From: an uncultured Alphaproteobacteria bacterium
Lineage (GTDB): Bacteria > Pseudomonadota > Alphaproteobacteria > CAAHEQ01 > UBA3637
Length of the DNA stretch: 34,100 bases
Assembly (NCBI GenBank): GCA_944392125.1
Contig: CALXVP010000002.1
Coordinates: 91,207-125,306, forward strand
Direction: 5' to 3'
Below are positions 7,549 to 16,637 of this stretch, in pieces (within the stretch, counting starts at the first letter, position 1; every line of letters begins with the position of its first letter). The notes under the pieces are model-generated. The model was not told the origin of the DNA, searched no databases, and saw only the letters and a list, made by a program, of their open reading frames with translations. The position numbers were made by a program, and so were the translations under genes.

Positions 7549-9534
7549 ATGAATGATAACAGTCAATTAACAAAAATGGCAAGCGCCGTCAGAATACTTT
7601 CGGCCGAAATGATTGAAAAAGCAAAATCGGGGCATCCCGGTATGCCACTCGGTATGGCGGATATCGCAACTGTTTTGTGGACGCGCTTTTTGCGCTTTGA
7701 TGCCCAAAATCCCAACTGGCCCGATCGGGATAGATTTATCTTGTCAAACGGGCACGGGTCGGCGTTGCTGTATAGTTTGATGTATTTGACGGGTTTTCGG
7801 GAGATGACATTAGAGGAATTAAAAAATTTCCGCCAATGGGGGTCAAAAACGGCAGGACACCCCGAAAAAACATTAGTTGACGGTATTGATTTTTCAACAG
7901 GACCGCTCGGACAGGGATTAGCCGGCGGTGTGGGTATGGCGTTGGCAGAACGGATTTTAAATGCCTCATTTACCGATGAATTGGTCAACCATAAAACGTA
8001 TGTGTTTGTGGGAGATGGGTGTTTGATGGAAGGTATTTCCGAAGAAGCGATTGAACTTGCGGGACATCTTCGTTTAAATCATTTAATCGTGTTGTGGGAC
8101 GATAATCATATCACGATAGACGGCACAACCGCCATTACTTCTTCAACCGATATGAAAAAACGATTTGAAGCGAGTCAATGGCTGGTATTATCGTGTGACG
8201 GACACGATTTTGACTCTATTACGGAAGCTTTGACGCAGGCGCAAACGGCTGATAAACCCGTGTTGATTGATTGCCACACAATTATCGGTTACGGTGCGCC
8301 CACCAAAGCGGGGACACCGAAAAGCCACGGCTCACCGCTGGGGGCCGACGAACTGGCGGGATTACGCCGTGCCTTGAATTGGACGAATCCGCCGTTTGAA
8401 GTGGATGAAGATACATTATCGGCTTGGCGAGCAGTCGGAACAAAAGGGGCTGATGCGCGCAAAAATTGGGAAGAACGTTTGAATCGTTCATCGCAAAAAG
8501 AGACTTTTTTAGCGCGATTAAATCAAGAAATTCCGGCCGATTTTAAAGAAAAACTCAAAGCGTATAAAGAAAAACTCGTTGCCGAAAAACAAACGATTGC
8601 CACGCGAAAATCATCGGAAAATGCTTTGAATTTTTTAACGGCGGAATTGCCGTTTTTAATCGGAGGATCGGCTGATTTGGCGGGCGCCAGTTATACGAAA
8701 ACGGCAACGGCAAAGCCTGTATGTGCAACGGATTATCACGGGGATTATATTCACTACGGCATTCGGGAACATGCTATGGGCGGTATTATGAACGGATTAT
8801 CGGCTCACGGCGGATTTTTACCGTTTGCCGGCACATTTTTATCTTTTGTGGATTATATGAAACCGGCTATGCGGTTGGCTTGCTTGATGGAGTTGCCGAT
8901 TTGGTATGTATTGACGCATGATTCCGTCGGCGTGGGAGAAGACGGGCCGACACATCAGCCGATAGAGCAACTCGTTTCTTTACGGGCAACGCCGAATTTG
9001 CTGGTTTTTCGGCCGTGTGACAGTGTGGAAATGATTGAAAGTTACGAATGTGCTTTGCAAAATCAAACAGGTCCGTCCGCGTTGATTTGTTCGCGTCAGG
9101 CATTACCGTTGTTGCGGTTTGATATTGCGGAAAACAAGACACGTTACGGTGGATATGTGTTGCGTGAAGCGGTGGATAAAAAACGCGATATCACGCTGAT
9201 TGCAACAGGTTCGGAAGTTTCTTTGGCCGTGGCAGTAGCGGAGAAACTAGCGGAAAATCAGATTCAAGCCACGGTTGTATCCATGCCGTGTCGGGAATTA
9301 TTTGAACGGCAACCGTTGGCGTATCAGGAAGCCACGCTCGGCTCGGCACCGCGGTTAATTATAGAGGCTGGTTCCACAATGGGGTGGGATCGATTTGTCG
9401 GAGAATCGGGTGCTGTTTTGGGAATTGATCATTTCGGGGCTTCGGCACCCGGGGAAACACTCTTCCGAAAATACGGATTTACCGTTGAAAATGTGGAAAG
9501 AATCGTATATAACTTACTGGAAGCGAATGCCTAA
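7549..9534 (+). CDS. tkt: Transketolase
   Basis: Thiamine-diphosphate enzyme of the non-oxidative pentose phosphate pathway, moving two-carbon units between ketoses and aldoses. 661 residues, matching the usual size. Seen in order: GHPGMPLGMADI, SNGHGSALLYSL, GPLGQGLAGGVGMA, the ThDP motif GDGCLMEGISEEA ending in LWDDNHITIDG, AGTPKSHGSPLG, GSADLAGA, YGIREHAMGGIMNG and HDSVGVGEDGPTHQPIEQ. The ATG at 7549 is chosen because an AAGGGG ribosome site lies just upstream; an in-frame ATG at 7516 would add 11 unsupported residues. It ends at a strong bidirectional terminator facing the GT2 gene. The 134 bases upstream hold a short CGGC/GCCG hairpin but no convincing promoter. Confidence 0.97.
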   Translation: MNDNSQLTKMASAVRILSAEMIEKAKSGHPGMPLGMADIATVLWTRFLRFDAQNPNWPDRDRFILSNGHGSALLYSLMYLTGFREMTLEELKNFRQWGSKTAGHPEKTLVDGIDFSTGPLGQGLAGGVGMALAERILNASFTDELVNHKTYVFVGDGCLMEGISEEAIELAGHLRLNHLIVLWDDNHITIDGTTAITSSTDMKKRFEASQWLVLSCDGHDFDSITEALTQAQTADKPVLIDCHTIIGYGAPTKAGTPKSHGSPLGADELAGLRRALNWTNPPFEVDEDTLSAWRAVGTKGADARKNWEERLNRSSQKETFLARLNQEIPADFKEKLKAYKEKLVAEKQTIATRKSSENALNFLTAELPFLIGGSADLAGASYTKTATAKPVCATDYHGDYIHYGIREHAMGGIMNGLSAHGGFLPFAGTFLSFVDYMKPAMRLACLMELPIWYVLTHDSVGVGEDGPTHQPIEQLVSLRATPNLLVFRPCDSVEMIESYECALQNQTGPSALICSRQALPLLRFDIAENKTRYGGYVLREAVDKKRDITLIATGSEVSLAVAVAEKLAENQIQATVVSMPCRELFERQPLAYQEATLGSAPRLIIEAGSTMGWDRFVGESGAVLGIDHFGASAPGETLFRKYGFTVENVERIVYNLLEANA

Positions 9535-9554
9535 ATTATACCATTTGTAAAAAG

Positions 9555-9590
9555 AAAACGGGTGAAATAAGTTATCACCCGTTTTTTTTG
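9555..9590. terminator. Bidirectional terminator between tkt and GT2 gene
   Basis: AACGGGTGA (9557-9565) pairs perfectly with TCACCCGTT (9575-9583), followed by a T-run on the plus strand. The A-rich left flank gives a T-rich tail on the minus strand too. It lies between two convergent stop codons (9534 and 9614), so it can serve both. Confidence 0.85.
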
Positions 9591-9613
9591 ATACTTTTTA
9601 AAATTAACTTCAT

Positions 9614-10660
9614 TTATTCGCTTTCTTTTTCTTGAATAAACCGGCTTAATTGGCGAGCCTTATTCAACCAAAATGAATCAGGTTGTTGCTGTTCAATAAA
9701 GTTTAGCAGTTGATTTAAATCTTTTAAGTATTTTTTATCATACGGCCACTTAGAAAACAACCCACTAAAATGCCGCTCAAAAAAATCCCTTGCTTTTTCT
9801 TCTGAAATACCCAGTTGTTTTAAACGTAAATAGGTAACTTGTGGTAACCGAACGGTTGAATCATAGTATTTACCGCGATTATTAACAATAGATGCTTGAT
9901 GATTGCGTTTATAGTATATTTTTTGCGGTAAAGCCAAGCCGTGTGCTCCGCTGAGTAAAACAGACATAAAAAAGCATTCATCCTCAAAATAAAGTCCGTC
10001 GGGAAAAGTGATTCTTTTATCATTTAAAAAATCCCGCCGATAAATTTGTTTGCCGGAGGTAACGGGGAAATTAAATAAAACCTCGTTCGGTAATTCGGAA
10101 CCAATATACGGTTGAATTGTGTGAGGTATAATTTCTTTGGGTAGTAAATTATAATACTTGTTAGATAATTTTTCACCGTTTTGATTCACATGTTGAATAT
10201 AAAAAGAAACAACATCAGGCTGAATGCCGGATATTTTTTTTGATTTTTGAATAGATAGATATAATTTTTGTAGGGCATTTTTATCAATCCAATCATCTGC
10301 ATCAATAAACCAAACATACTCGCCTTTTGCTTTTTTGAGTGCATTATTGCGAGCAGTTGAAAGCCCTTGATTTTTTTGATTGATTACTTTTACACGGTCG
10401 TCTTGTTTAGCAAAATACCTGATTGTTTCTAAAGAAGAATCCGTGGAGCCGTCATTCACGATAATTAATTCAAAATCGGGAAAAGAAGAAGTTAATGCGG
10501 ATTGAATGGTTTGCGAAATATATTTTTCGTAATTATAGTTAGATACAATAATTGAAAAAAACGGCTTTTTAAATAAATAGCGCAACCCGTTATTTTTGAT
10601 AACGAAGGAAAGAATAAATATTAAAACAAATAGTGATAAATAAATCAAAAACCGTTTCAT
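9614..10660 (-). CDS. Membrane-anchored family 2 glycosyltransferase
   Basis: Inverting GT-A glycosyltransferase using a nucleotide sugar; donor and acceptor unknown. One hydrophobic segment at residues 4-21 is followed by the catalytic domain from about residue 34: FFSIIVSNYNYEKYISQ, VNDGSTDSS (69-76), NQGLSTARNNAL and the metal-binding DADD (120-123). The C-terminal third is helical and basic. The many positive residues just after the hydrophobic segment suggest the catalytic domain stays in the cytoplasm. It stands alone on the minus strand, divergent from the ABC transporter genes across an AT-rich 241-base gap; a shared role in making or exporting a surface glycan is inference. Confidence 0.87.
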   Translation of the reverse strand: MKRFLIYLSLFVLIFILSFVIKNNGLRYLFKKPFFSIIVSNYNYEKYISQTIQSALTSSFPDFELIIVNDGSTDSSLETIRYFAKQDDRVKVINQKNQGLSTARNNALKKAKGEYVWFIDADDWIDKNALQKLYLSIQKSKKISGIQPDVVSFYIQHVNQNGEKLSNKYYNLLPKEIIPHTIQPYIGSELPNEVLFNFPVTSGKQIYRRDFLNDKRITFPDGLYFEDECFFMSVLLSGAHGLALPQKIYYKRNHQASIVNNRGKYYDSTVRLPQVTYLRLKQLGISEEKARDFFERHFSGLFSKWPYDKKYLKDLNQLLNFIEQQQPDSFWLNKARQLSRFIQEKESE

Positions 10661-10901
10661 ATAAAATAATCCTTAAGTCCAGATGAGTTATTATAACAAA
10701 ACCATAACGTCAGTCAAATTATTTTTCTTAAAAATATTAAAAAATTTTTCAAAATATTAAGTAACTGTTTGAAAAAAATAAAAAATAAAACTATTTTTCC
10801 AAATGCTTTTAAAAATTATGAATATATGTTAAATAATTCTTTTTTTTTATTCAAAAATGTGATACATTGCCCCCTATATGTTGATGTTTAGGAGTAGGTA
10901 A
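10661..10901. other. AT-rich divergent promoter region, GT2 / ABC operon
   Basis: A very AT-rich, A- and T-tract-rich 241-base gap with no credible reading frame. It must carry promoters for the minus-strand GT2 gene and the plus-strand ABC operon. An AGGAG ribosome site sits 8 bases before the ATG at 10902. No confident -35/-10 pair was picked because the base composition makes chance matches frequent. Confidence 0.5.
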
Positions 10902-11816
10902 ATGCCAAAAGAGGTGATTTTGGTGGATCAACTTTTCAAATCATTTTATAGTTCCAAAGGATGGTTTAGGAAAAGTTTGGTTAAAACTGATGCGGTAAAA
11001 AATCTTTCATTTTCTGTTTGTGCTGGCGAGTGTTTGGCATTTATCGGGCCCAATGGTGCTGGGAAGTCAACAACCGTGAAATTATTAACTTCCGTATTAT
11101 ATCCAACTTCGGGAACAGCACTAATAGATGGTTTAAATCCTTGGAAAAATCGGTGTGCGTTGGCTCATCGAATAGGGGTTGTGTTTGGCCAACGCTCTCA
11201 GTTATGGTATCATTTGCCTGTATGTGATTCTTTTTCTTTGTTGGCCGCTGCTTATGATATACCGGATCATGTTGCTCAAAAAAAATGGAAGGAACTTTCT
11301 GAAATGCTGAATATCGGCAGATTATGGCGAATGCCGGTTAAGCAATTATCACTCGGACAAAGAATGCGTTGCGAGATAGCGGCATCTCTTTTACATTCTC
11401 CATCCATTTTGTTTCTTGATGAGCCGACAATCGGTTTAGATGTAGAGGCAAAAAGAATCTTGCGTGATTTTTTAAAAAAAGAAGCATCTGAAAATGGTAC
11501 GACGATTTTATTAACAAGTCATGATACGGAAGATATTGAAAAAGTCTGCCAACGAGTGCTTTTGATTAACAATGGCACCAAAATGTTGGATACTTCCGTT
11601 CAACGATTAAAGACGGATTTTCTTTCTAAAAAATATGTTCGGTTGATTAAAACCAATGGAGATAGTGTGCGTTTATCTTTTGATACACACAAACAATCTG
11701 TTCAGTCATTTTTAAAGCAAACGGATTTAAATGATATAACGGATATAACAATTGAAAATCCGCCATTGGAAGAGATAATTCGGGCGTTATACATTGGCGG
11801 AGAAGCGTATGCATAA
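10902..11816 (+). CDS. ABC transporter ATP-binding protein, COG4586 type
   Basis: ATPase subunit of an ABC-2 type exporter. Walker A GPNGAGKST (49-57), Q-loop region VVFGQRSQLWYHLPVCDSF, signature LSLGQ (149-153), Walker B ILFLDEPT (169-176) and the H-loop LLTSHD are intact, so it should be active. The GQRSQLWYHLPV segment is characteristic of the uncharacterised COG4586 family, which always travels with two permeases of the COG4587 and COG3694 families, as here. The AGGAG ribosome site supports the start. Its last 8 bases overlap the first permease. Substrate unknown; drug, lipid-linked or glycan export are all possible. Confidence 0.92.
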   Translation: MPKEVILVDQLFKSFYSSKGWFRKSLVKTDAVKNLSFSVCAGECLAFIGPNGAGKSTTVKLLTSVLYPTSGTALIDGLNPWKNRCALAHRIGVVFGQRSQLWYHLPVCDSFSLLAAAYDIPDHVAQKKWKELSEMLNIGRLWRMPVKQLSLGQRMRCEIAASLLHSPSILFLDEPTIGLDVEAKRILRDFLKKEASENGTTILLTSHDTEDIEKVCQRVLLINNGTKMLDTSVQRLKTDFLSKKYVRLIKTNGDSVRLSFDTHKQSVQSFLKQTDLNDITDITIENPPLEEIIRALYIGGEAYA

Positions 11817-12597
11817 GTATTTGGCGCTGATGAAAATTTCTTTTATAACACAAAAAAATGAAGTATCTGTTTTGTGTGCCCGCCTTTTTTTTCTTTTATT
11901 GCTGATTGGCATTTTTTATCAATTTTGGCATATTGTTGCGCAAGAAAATCAAACAACAAATTTAATTAATCCTGTTGATTTTATTTGGTACTTATTGATT
12001 GGCGGTGTGTTGCAATATGGGCGCGGGGAAGGGCTTCATTACCGCATTGAACAAGAAGTGAAGAGTGGTAGCATAGCATATCGTATGTTGCGCCCGATAT
12101 CGGTTATGTGGGCGTATTTTTGTGAAGCAATGGGCACTTTTTTATTTCGGTTGCCATTTTTCTTTTGTATCGGAGCGGTTTTTTTATTAATGATCACAGG
12201 CGGAAAATTACCAACCTGTATCCTTGATTTGCCTGTTATTTTTATTTTGATGCTATTAAGTGCTGTATTTATCAGTTTATGCACAGTATTTATCGGATTA
12301 TCAACTTTATTGATGCAAGATTCACTGCCGATGTTTTGGTTTATCCAAAAAGCGGAATATATTTTAGGTGGCTTATTTTTCCCTTTATCATTTTACCCTG
12401 AATGGTTGCAAAAAATCGCTTTTGCAACGCCTTTCGGATGGGTGAATTACGGTGTTGCGCGATTGATTTATGATTATTCTTTTATAAAAGCAGTGGATAC
12501 AGCGCTTCATATTTTGTTTTGGATTATGTTTATGATAGCCGTAAATACCTTGTTTTATCGATTGCTTGTGAGGAGGATGGCTATTAATGGCGGATAG
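11809..12597 (+). CDS. ABC-2 type permease, COG4587-like
   Basis: Membrane subunit of the exporter. About six hydrophobic segments, beginning near residues 22-42 after a short cytoplasmic N-terminus. The stretch GRGEGLHYRIEQEVKSGSIAYRMLRPISVMW splits into the LxxEVxxGxIAYxLLRP-like signature of this permease family. ATG 11809 overlaps the ATPase gene by 8 bases and has GGAG 6 bases upstream; an earlier TTG (11794) is less likely. Overlaps the second permease by 11 bases, so all three genes should be translated in step. Confidence 0.85.
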   Translation: MHKYLALMKISFITQKNEVSVLCARLFFLLLLIGIFYQFWHIVAQENQTTNLINPVDFIWYLLIGGVLQYGRGEGLHYRIEQEVKSGSIAYRMLRPISVMWAYFCEAMGTFLFRLPFFFCIGAVFLLMITGGKLPTCILDLPVIFILMLLSAVFISLCTVFIGLSTLLMQDSLPMFWFIQKAEYILGGLFFPLSFYPEWLQKIAFATPFGWVNYGVARLIYDYSFIKAVDTALHILFWIMFMIAVNTLFYRLLVRRMAINGG

Positions 12598-13378
12598 GCA
12601 GTATCATTTCTTTTTTCGCTTAATCAAAATGAGTATGAAACAGTCGTATGCACTTAAAGCAGCATTTTGGTTACGACTGATTTTTATGATTGTATCTGAT
12701 TTAATCATGCTGATTGGTTGGTATGTTATGTTTCAATCATTTCACACGATTAACGGATGGAGTTTTGAAGATTTTATGTTTATGAGTGGTTTAAATATAT
12801 CAACATTTTCTATTTGGACTCTCTTTTTCAGAGGAGGGGGAACATATATGGCCCAATGGATACAAAATGGTGAATTTGATCATTTTTTACTTTCTCCTCC
12901 GAATGTATTATTCCATGCTTCCTGTTGTGTGTCGGAACCAGCAGGTTGGGGTGATTTTATAACTGGAATCTGTTTAATGGCTGTATCCGGGTTGGTTACT
13001 TTTAATACTTTTGGTATTGTGTTGATATTATTTATTTGTGCTGTTTTGTGTTTTTTAAGTATCAGTTTCATCCTAACGGCAATAAATTTTTACTTTAAAA
13101 ATGCAGCTGATTTAACGGAAAGATTATTTTATGTCTTTTTCTGTATTTGTGGTTATCCGGGGAGTATTTATACGGATTGGGCGAAAGTTATATTGATTAC
13201 TGTTTTCCCGGTGGGACTTATTTCAATTTTGCCGGTTGAGATATTAAAAAATATGCAATTTTCATCATTTGTATATTTATTGTGTGCTACGGCTGTTTTG
13301 TTTTTAGGGAGTATTTTTTTGTTTTACCGTGGTCTTAGAAGATACGAAAGTGGCAATAGAACAATATTAAGGGGATAA
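12587..13378 (+). CDS. ABC-2 type permease, COG3694-like
   Basis: Second membrane subunit, 263 residues with about six hydrophobic segments. The loop WIQNGEFDHFLLSPPNVLF corresponds to the IRxGELDxxLLRPxNPL signature of COG3694 permeases, and the C-terminal IFLFYRGLRRYESGNR is a typical cytoplasmic end. AGGAGG lies 10 bases upstream of the ATG. The GT10 gene begins 6 bases after its stop, which places that glycosyltransferase in the same transcription unit. Confidence 0.85.
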   Translation: MADRQYHFFFRLIKMSMKQSYALKAAFWLRLIFMIVSDLIMLIGWYVMFQSFHTINGWSFEDFMFMSGLNISTFSIWTLFFRGGGTYMAQWIQNGEFDHFLLSPPNVLFHASCCVSEPAGWGDFITGICLMAVSGLVTFNTFGIVLILFICAVLCFLSISFILTAINFYFKNAADLTERLFYVFFCICGYPGSIYTDWAKVILITVFPVGLISILPVEILKNMQFSSFVYLLCATAVLFLGSIFLFYRGLRRYESGNRTILRG

Positions 13379-13384
13379 ATTGAG

Positions 13385-14437
13385 ATGAAAAAATTTTTAT
13401 ATTACATGATAATCGGATGTATTCTGTTGGGTTGGAATGGCTTTTCTTACGGAAACGAAATGCATAGTCCTAAATCAATGAAAAAAGCAACATTAGTTGT
13501 TTGGGAACCCGGTCGAAATAATCGTATATTTAATAAAGAGTTGCCATATAGATATTTGAGAGAGAAACTGTATGAACATGGGTATTGGCTAAAAACACAT
13601 CCGGAACAACCGATAGAGGGCAGTGATTTGGTTATCGTTGTATGGAGAGGTTTTCCTGATATTCCGCCCGACTTGAAAGAGAAAAGTTATTTATGGATTA
13701 TGGAAACACCGCCAACCATTGACCATTTATACTGGAATAAAAACATAAATCAATTTAAAAAAGTATTTACATATCAAAGGAAACGAGTGGATAATAAACA
13801 TATTTTCAACTTTGCCATTCCATATTACTTTAAGTACAAATTATTTAATGTGGATGAGGCAATGGCACAAAAAAATGTATTGATAGCTCAAATAGCCGGT
13901 AATCACTACTACGATAATAGATTTTTATATCATGAACGGCGAAAAGATACTGTCTGGTTGCTTGAAAATACACATGATCAATATAAATTATACGGAAACG
14001 GTTGGAATAAATTAGAAAAAGAACTTTCCGATAAAGGGAAAAAGGAATTCAAGAGCGTTTATCAAGGATATATCCCGAATAAACAAGATGCCGTTAAACC
14101 GGCTAAATTTGTATTAGCGTATGAAAATGCCAGTTCAGATGATTACGTTACCGAGAAAATCTTTGATGTGATGGTCGGCGGGTCTGTTCCCGTTTATTTA
14201 GGGGCCCCAAATATTACCGAATATGTGCCGGCGGATTGTTTTATTGATAGAAAAAAATTCAAATCAATGGCTGAGTTGTATACTTATTTAAGCACAATGC
14301 CTGGTGACGTTTATAAAGGTTATTTGGAGCGTATCAGGTCATTTTTGCAAAAATCAGATACACATCCCAAAAATGCCATACGTTTAATAGATCAGTTGAT
14401 TGATCATATTTTCTCTGATAATGCAAAGCCTGCTTAA
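13385..14437 (+). CDS. GT10 (alpha-1,3-fucosyltransferase-like) protein with N-terminal signal segment
   Basis: The C-terminal half carries the GT10 hallmark: KFVLAYENASSDDYVTEKIF (241-260) followed by GGSVPVYLGAPNITEYVP, matching the ENxxxxDYVTEK nucleotide-binding signature of GDP-fucose-dependent fucosyltransferases. The N-terminus has two lysines and a hydrophobic run (residues 4-22) ending FSYGNE, which reads as a Sec signal peptide or membrane anchor and is unusual for bacterial GT10 enzymes. Internal ATGs at residues 26 and 32 would remove it but have poorer ribosome sites. It is the last gene of the ABC operon, so its product may act on the same glycan. The 3' end overlaps the convergent ASST gene by 4 bases. 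Sugar donor not proven. Confidence 0.83.
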   Translation: MKKFLYYMIIGCILLGWNGFSYGNEMHSPKSMKKATLVVWEPGRNNRIFNKELPYRYLREKLYEHGYWLKTHPEQPIEGSDLVIVVWRGFPDIPPDLKEKSYLWIMETPPTIDHLYWNKNINQFKKVFTYQRKRVDNKHIFNFAIPYYFKYKLFNVDEAMAQKNVLIAQIAGNHYYDNRFLYHERRKDTVWLLENTHDQYKLYGNGWNKLEKELSDKGKKEFKSVYQGYIPNKQDAVKPAKFVLAYENASSDDYVTEKIFDVMVGGSVPVYLGAPNITEYVPADCFIDRKKFKSMAELYTYLSTMPGDVYKGYLERIRSFLQKSDTHPKNAIRLIDQLIDHIFSDNAKPA

Positions 14438-16005
14438 ATTTTATGGTTTTGAATATCAACAGTAGAAAATTCTTGAAATGAAATCGGTCTGGCGTGGAAA
14501 AAATAATCCTTCCAGTAAATATCACTTTCATATTGCTTTTCCCCTGTTTTGATATTATAGCGATAAAATTTATCAAAAGAAGATGTTATATTTTTATCAT
14601 CTAGATCAGCAGCCAGTACAAAAAGTTCTTGTTCATTTATTTGAACGGCGCTTGATGCAATCGGTGCGTAAACAGGTAAAGGAATTCTTTTCACGAGTTG
14701 AACTGTTTTTTGTTCTTCATCTACTTTAAAGAAAAGCACATCGCTTTTTTTTAATGATTTTATTTTTTTATTATTAAGAGGCCCGTTATTGCTAAAAATA
14801 CTGATAACGCCGGATGGTAACTGACTGACACTGTGATTCATCATTGGCCAATGGAAATCATCTACCGTTTGAAAGCCTTTTTGCACATCAATCGGATAAG
14901 GTTTGCTTTGCGCATTAACCGCTGTTAAAGCTTTGTCGGCAATAGATGCGCGTTTACCATCAGCACCGGATTTTTGTAGCTGTAAATGAGGTGTGATCAT
15001 CCACTTTAATTTCCCTGTTTCGTAATCTATTTTAAATATCCCTAAATGCTTTCCGGAGATAAGCAATGAATTGTCTTTAGATAGATATTTAACAGAATTA
15101 AGATGTAGCCAATCTGCTTTACCATAAATATCAATCGGATTTGAAAAAATAGATCTATCCGGATTTAAGATGGTAGCCATATCAAATACTTTAATTACTT
15201 TACCGGTTAAATCAGTCACTAAAATTTGATCATACGCCAGTGATACTTCCTTGTTAAGAATATATCCTTTTGAAGATTTATTGGAACCGACAATCAAAAG
15301 CGTTCCATTAGGACCTTCACCGATGTCATGTTGATAACTTTCAAAATCTTTCGGTAAACGAAAATCTCTTAATTTTTCCCCCAATAGCGAAGAAACCTCA
15401 ATAATACCGCTACCGTAATCAGTAATCAGATGATCGTGAAGAATATGTGTTTGCTTATAACTGCCGTCATAATGCGGATCAAAGAAAAAACGGATATTCC
15501 CATATTCATCAAAAACAATTCCTTTGGGACCGTTTCCGCCACCGCTTGCATAATAAAACAAATTGTCTTGGGGTTTTTGTTTGGGAATATACCATAGTTG
15601 AGAAGCTCCGACAGCACCGGTTTTGATTTTATGCGAATATATTATTTCTTTTTCCCCTTTTTCTTGCACAATTATCATAATTTGATTTAGGTGTTTCGGA
15701 TACAATCCGTATACCGGAATAGTCCAGTCTTTTTTTTCTTGAGGAAAATGTGTTATTAAATCTTTTTCGTTATTTTTTCCTTTTATGACTAATGAAACAG
15801 TCGCCGGATTTTCTAAAGAAAAACCGATAATGGCTACCAATGGATTGCGATTAAAAGGATTAACTCGGATATATGGATTTTTAGGCGTATATTCAAATTG
15901 TTGGTATTTTTTTTCTAATTCTTCCCATGAAAAGGAATATCCGTAAAGTGGTAACAGCAAACCGATACATACTGATAACAAACGAACAAAATAAGATAGT
16001 TTCAT
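14434..16005 (-). CDS. Periplasmic arylsulfate sulfotransferase paralogue 1 (Arg to Lys in active site)
   Basis: ASST family beta-propeller enzyme, which moves sulfate from one phenol to another without PAPS through a histidine intermediate. Signal peptide at residues 1-24. The N-terminal domain includes NPYIRVNPF and IPVYGLYP, shared with the paralogue at 16638. Predicted active-site positions: QHD (His226), DWLHLNS (His301), SGKH (Lys319) and WPMMNHSVSQLPSG (His391). Lys319 lies exactly 18 residues after His301, where the E. coli enzyme has Arg374 after His356, so the usual arginine is replaced. The mature protein has no cysteine. It sits alone on the minus strand, divergent from the second ASST operon. 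Family sure; activity uncertain because of the Lys. Confidence 0.85.
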   Translation of the reverse strand: MKLSYFVRLLSVCIGLLLPLYGYSFSWEELEKKYQQFEYTPKNPYIRVNPFNRNPLVAIIGFSLENPATVSLVIKGKNNEKDLITHFPQEKKDWTIPVYGLYPKHLNQIMIIVQEKGEKEIIYSHKIKTGAVGASQLWYIPKQKPQDNLFYYASGGGNGPKGIVFDEYGNIRFFFDPHYDGSYKQTHILHDHLITDYGSGIIEVSSLLGEKLRDFRLPKDFESYQHDIGEGPNGTLLIVGSNKSSKGYILNKEVSLAYDQILVTDLTGKVIKVFDMATILNPDRSIFSNPIDIYGKADWLHLNSVKYLSKDNSLLISGKHLGIFKIDYETGKLKWMITPHLQLQKSGADGKRASIADKALTAVNAQSKPYPIDVQKGFQTVDDFHWPMMNHSVSQLPSGVISIFSNNGPLNNKKIKSLKKSDVLFFKVDEEQKTVQLVKRIPLPVYAPIASSAVQINEQELFVLAADLDDKNITSSFDKFYRYNIKTGEKQYESDIYWKDYFFHARPISFQEFSTVDIQNHKI

Positions 16006-16095
16006 TTAGATACCCCTGTTTGGTAATATTGAATAAAGTTTACATAAATTAAATAAAAAAATCAAGGGGAATATGGTAATAATTTATGCTGGCTA

Positions 16096-16124
16096 TTGAC
16101 TTTATACTATGCTCATGTTAAAAC
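16096..16124 (+). promoter_or_regulatory. Candidate sigma70 promoter of the ASST-porin operon
   Basis: TTGACT (16096-16101), a 17-base spacer and TAAAAC (16119-16124). The -35 is good and the -10 moderate. A TATACT nearby (about 16104) could be an alternative -10. The 145-base gap also has to hold the promoter of the divergent ASST gene. Confidence 0.4.
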
Positions 16125-16150
16125 AAAAAGATAACTGATATGAGGGTAAG

Positions 16151-16624
16151 ATGAACCGGATATTTTTTTACGTTGCAAGCATTATGTTCTTACCGATATC
16201 CGTGTCGGCAACAGTCATAGACGGATGGGATATAACGGTACAATCGGCTGAAATTCGCCCTTTATTTTCACTCTCGCAAGAGGTTGAAACATATACGGGT
16301 GATATCATGTTGCACGAAATAACACATGAGCCGAAGAAGGGTTTTGTTTATATTGCGGTTCCGACCACTGTGTCACGTAAAGAGACCGATTCAAAGTTTC
16401 TATCGGGGAGTGTTCAACTAAGCATTAAAGAAAAGAATTTTAATCGTGTTGAAGATGATGCGTTTTTAATTGATTACGGCATGAAACCATTTGCGCACAT
16501 GAATATTAAATTGGGAACGCATAAAGGAATTTATTTATTTGAAATTCCGAAAGAATCTCTTTCAAATGAGATGTTTTTAATGTATCAAAATCAAAAAATA
16601 AAATTGTCGGTTATTCAAAAATAA
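16151..16624 (+). CDS. Small exported protein of unknown function
   Basis: I do not recognise a family. The 157-residue product has a clear Sec signal peptide (residues 1-20, MNRIFFYVASIMFLPISVSA) and a mature part of about 137 residues rich in predicted beta-strand, with no cysteine and no membrane segment. The pattern VETYTGDIMLHEITHEPKKGFVYIAVPT and a terminal IKLSVIQK suggest a small immunoglobulin-like or DUF4352-like sandwich, but this is only a shape guess. GAGGG precedes the ATG. It is the first gene of an operon with the ASST 13 bases downstream and a porin, so a periplasmic role linked to sulfate transfer or substrate delivery is the natural inference. Confidence 0.7.
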   Translation: MNRIFFYVASIMFLPISVSATVIDGWDITVQSAEIRPLFSLSQEVETYTGDIMLHEITHEPKKGFVYIAVPTTVSRKETDSKFLSGSVQLSIKEKNFNRVEDDAFLIDYGMKPFAHMNIKLGTHKGIYLFEIPKESLSNEMFLMYQNQKIKLSVIQK

Positions 16625-16637
16625 AAAAAGGGGAAAA

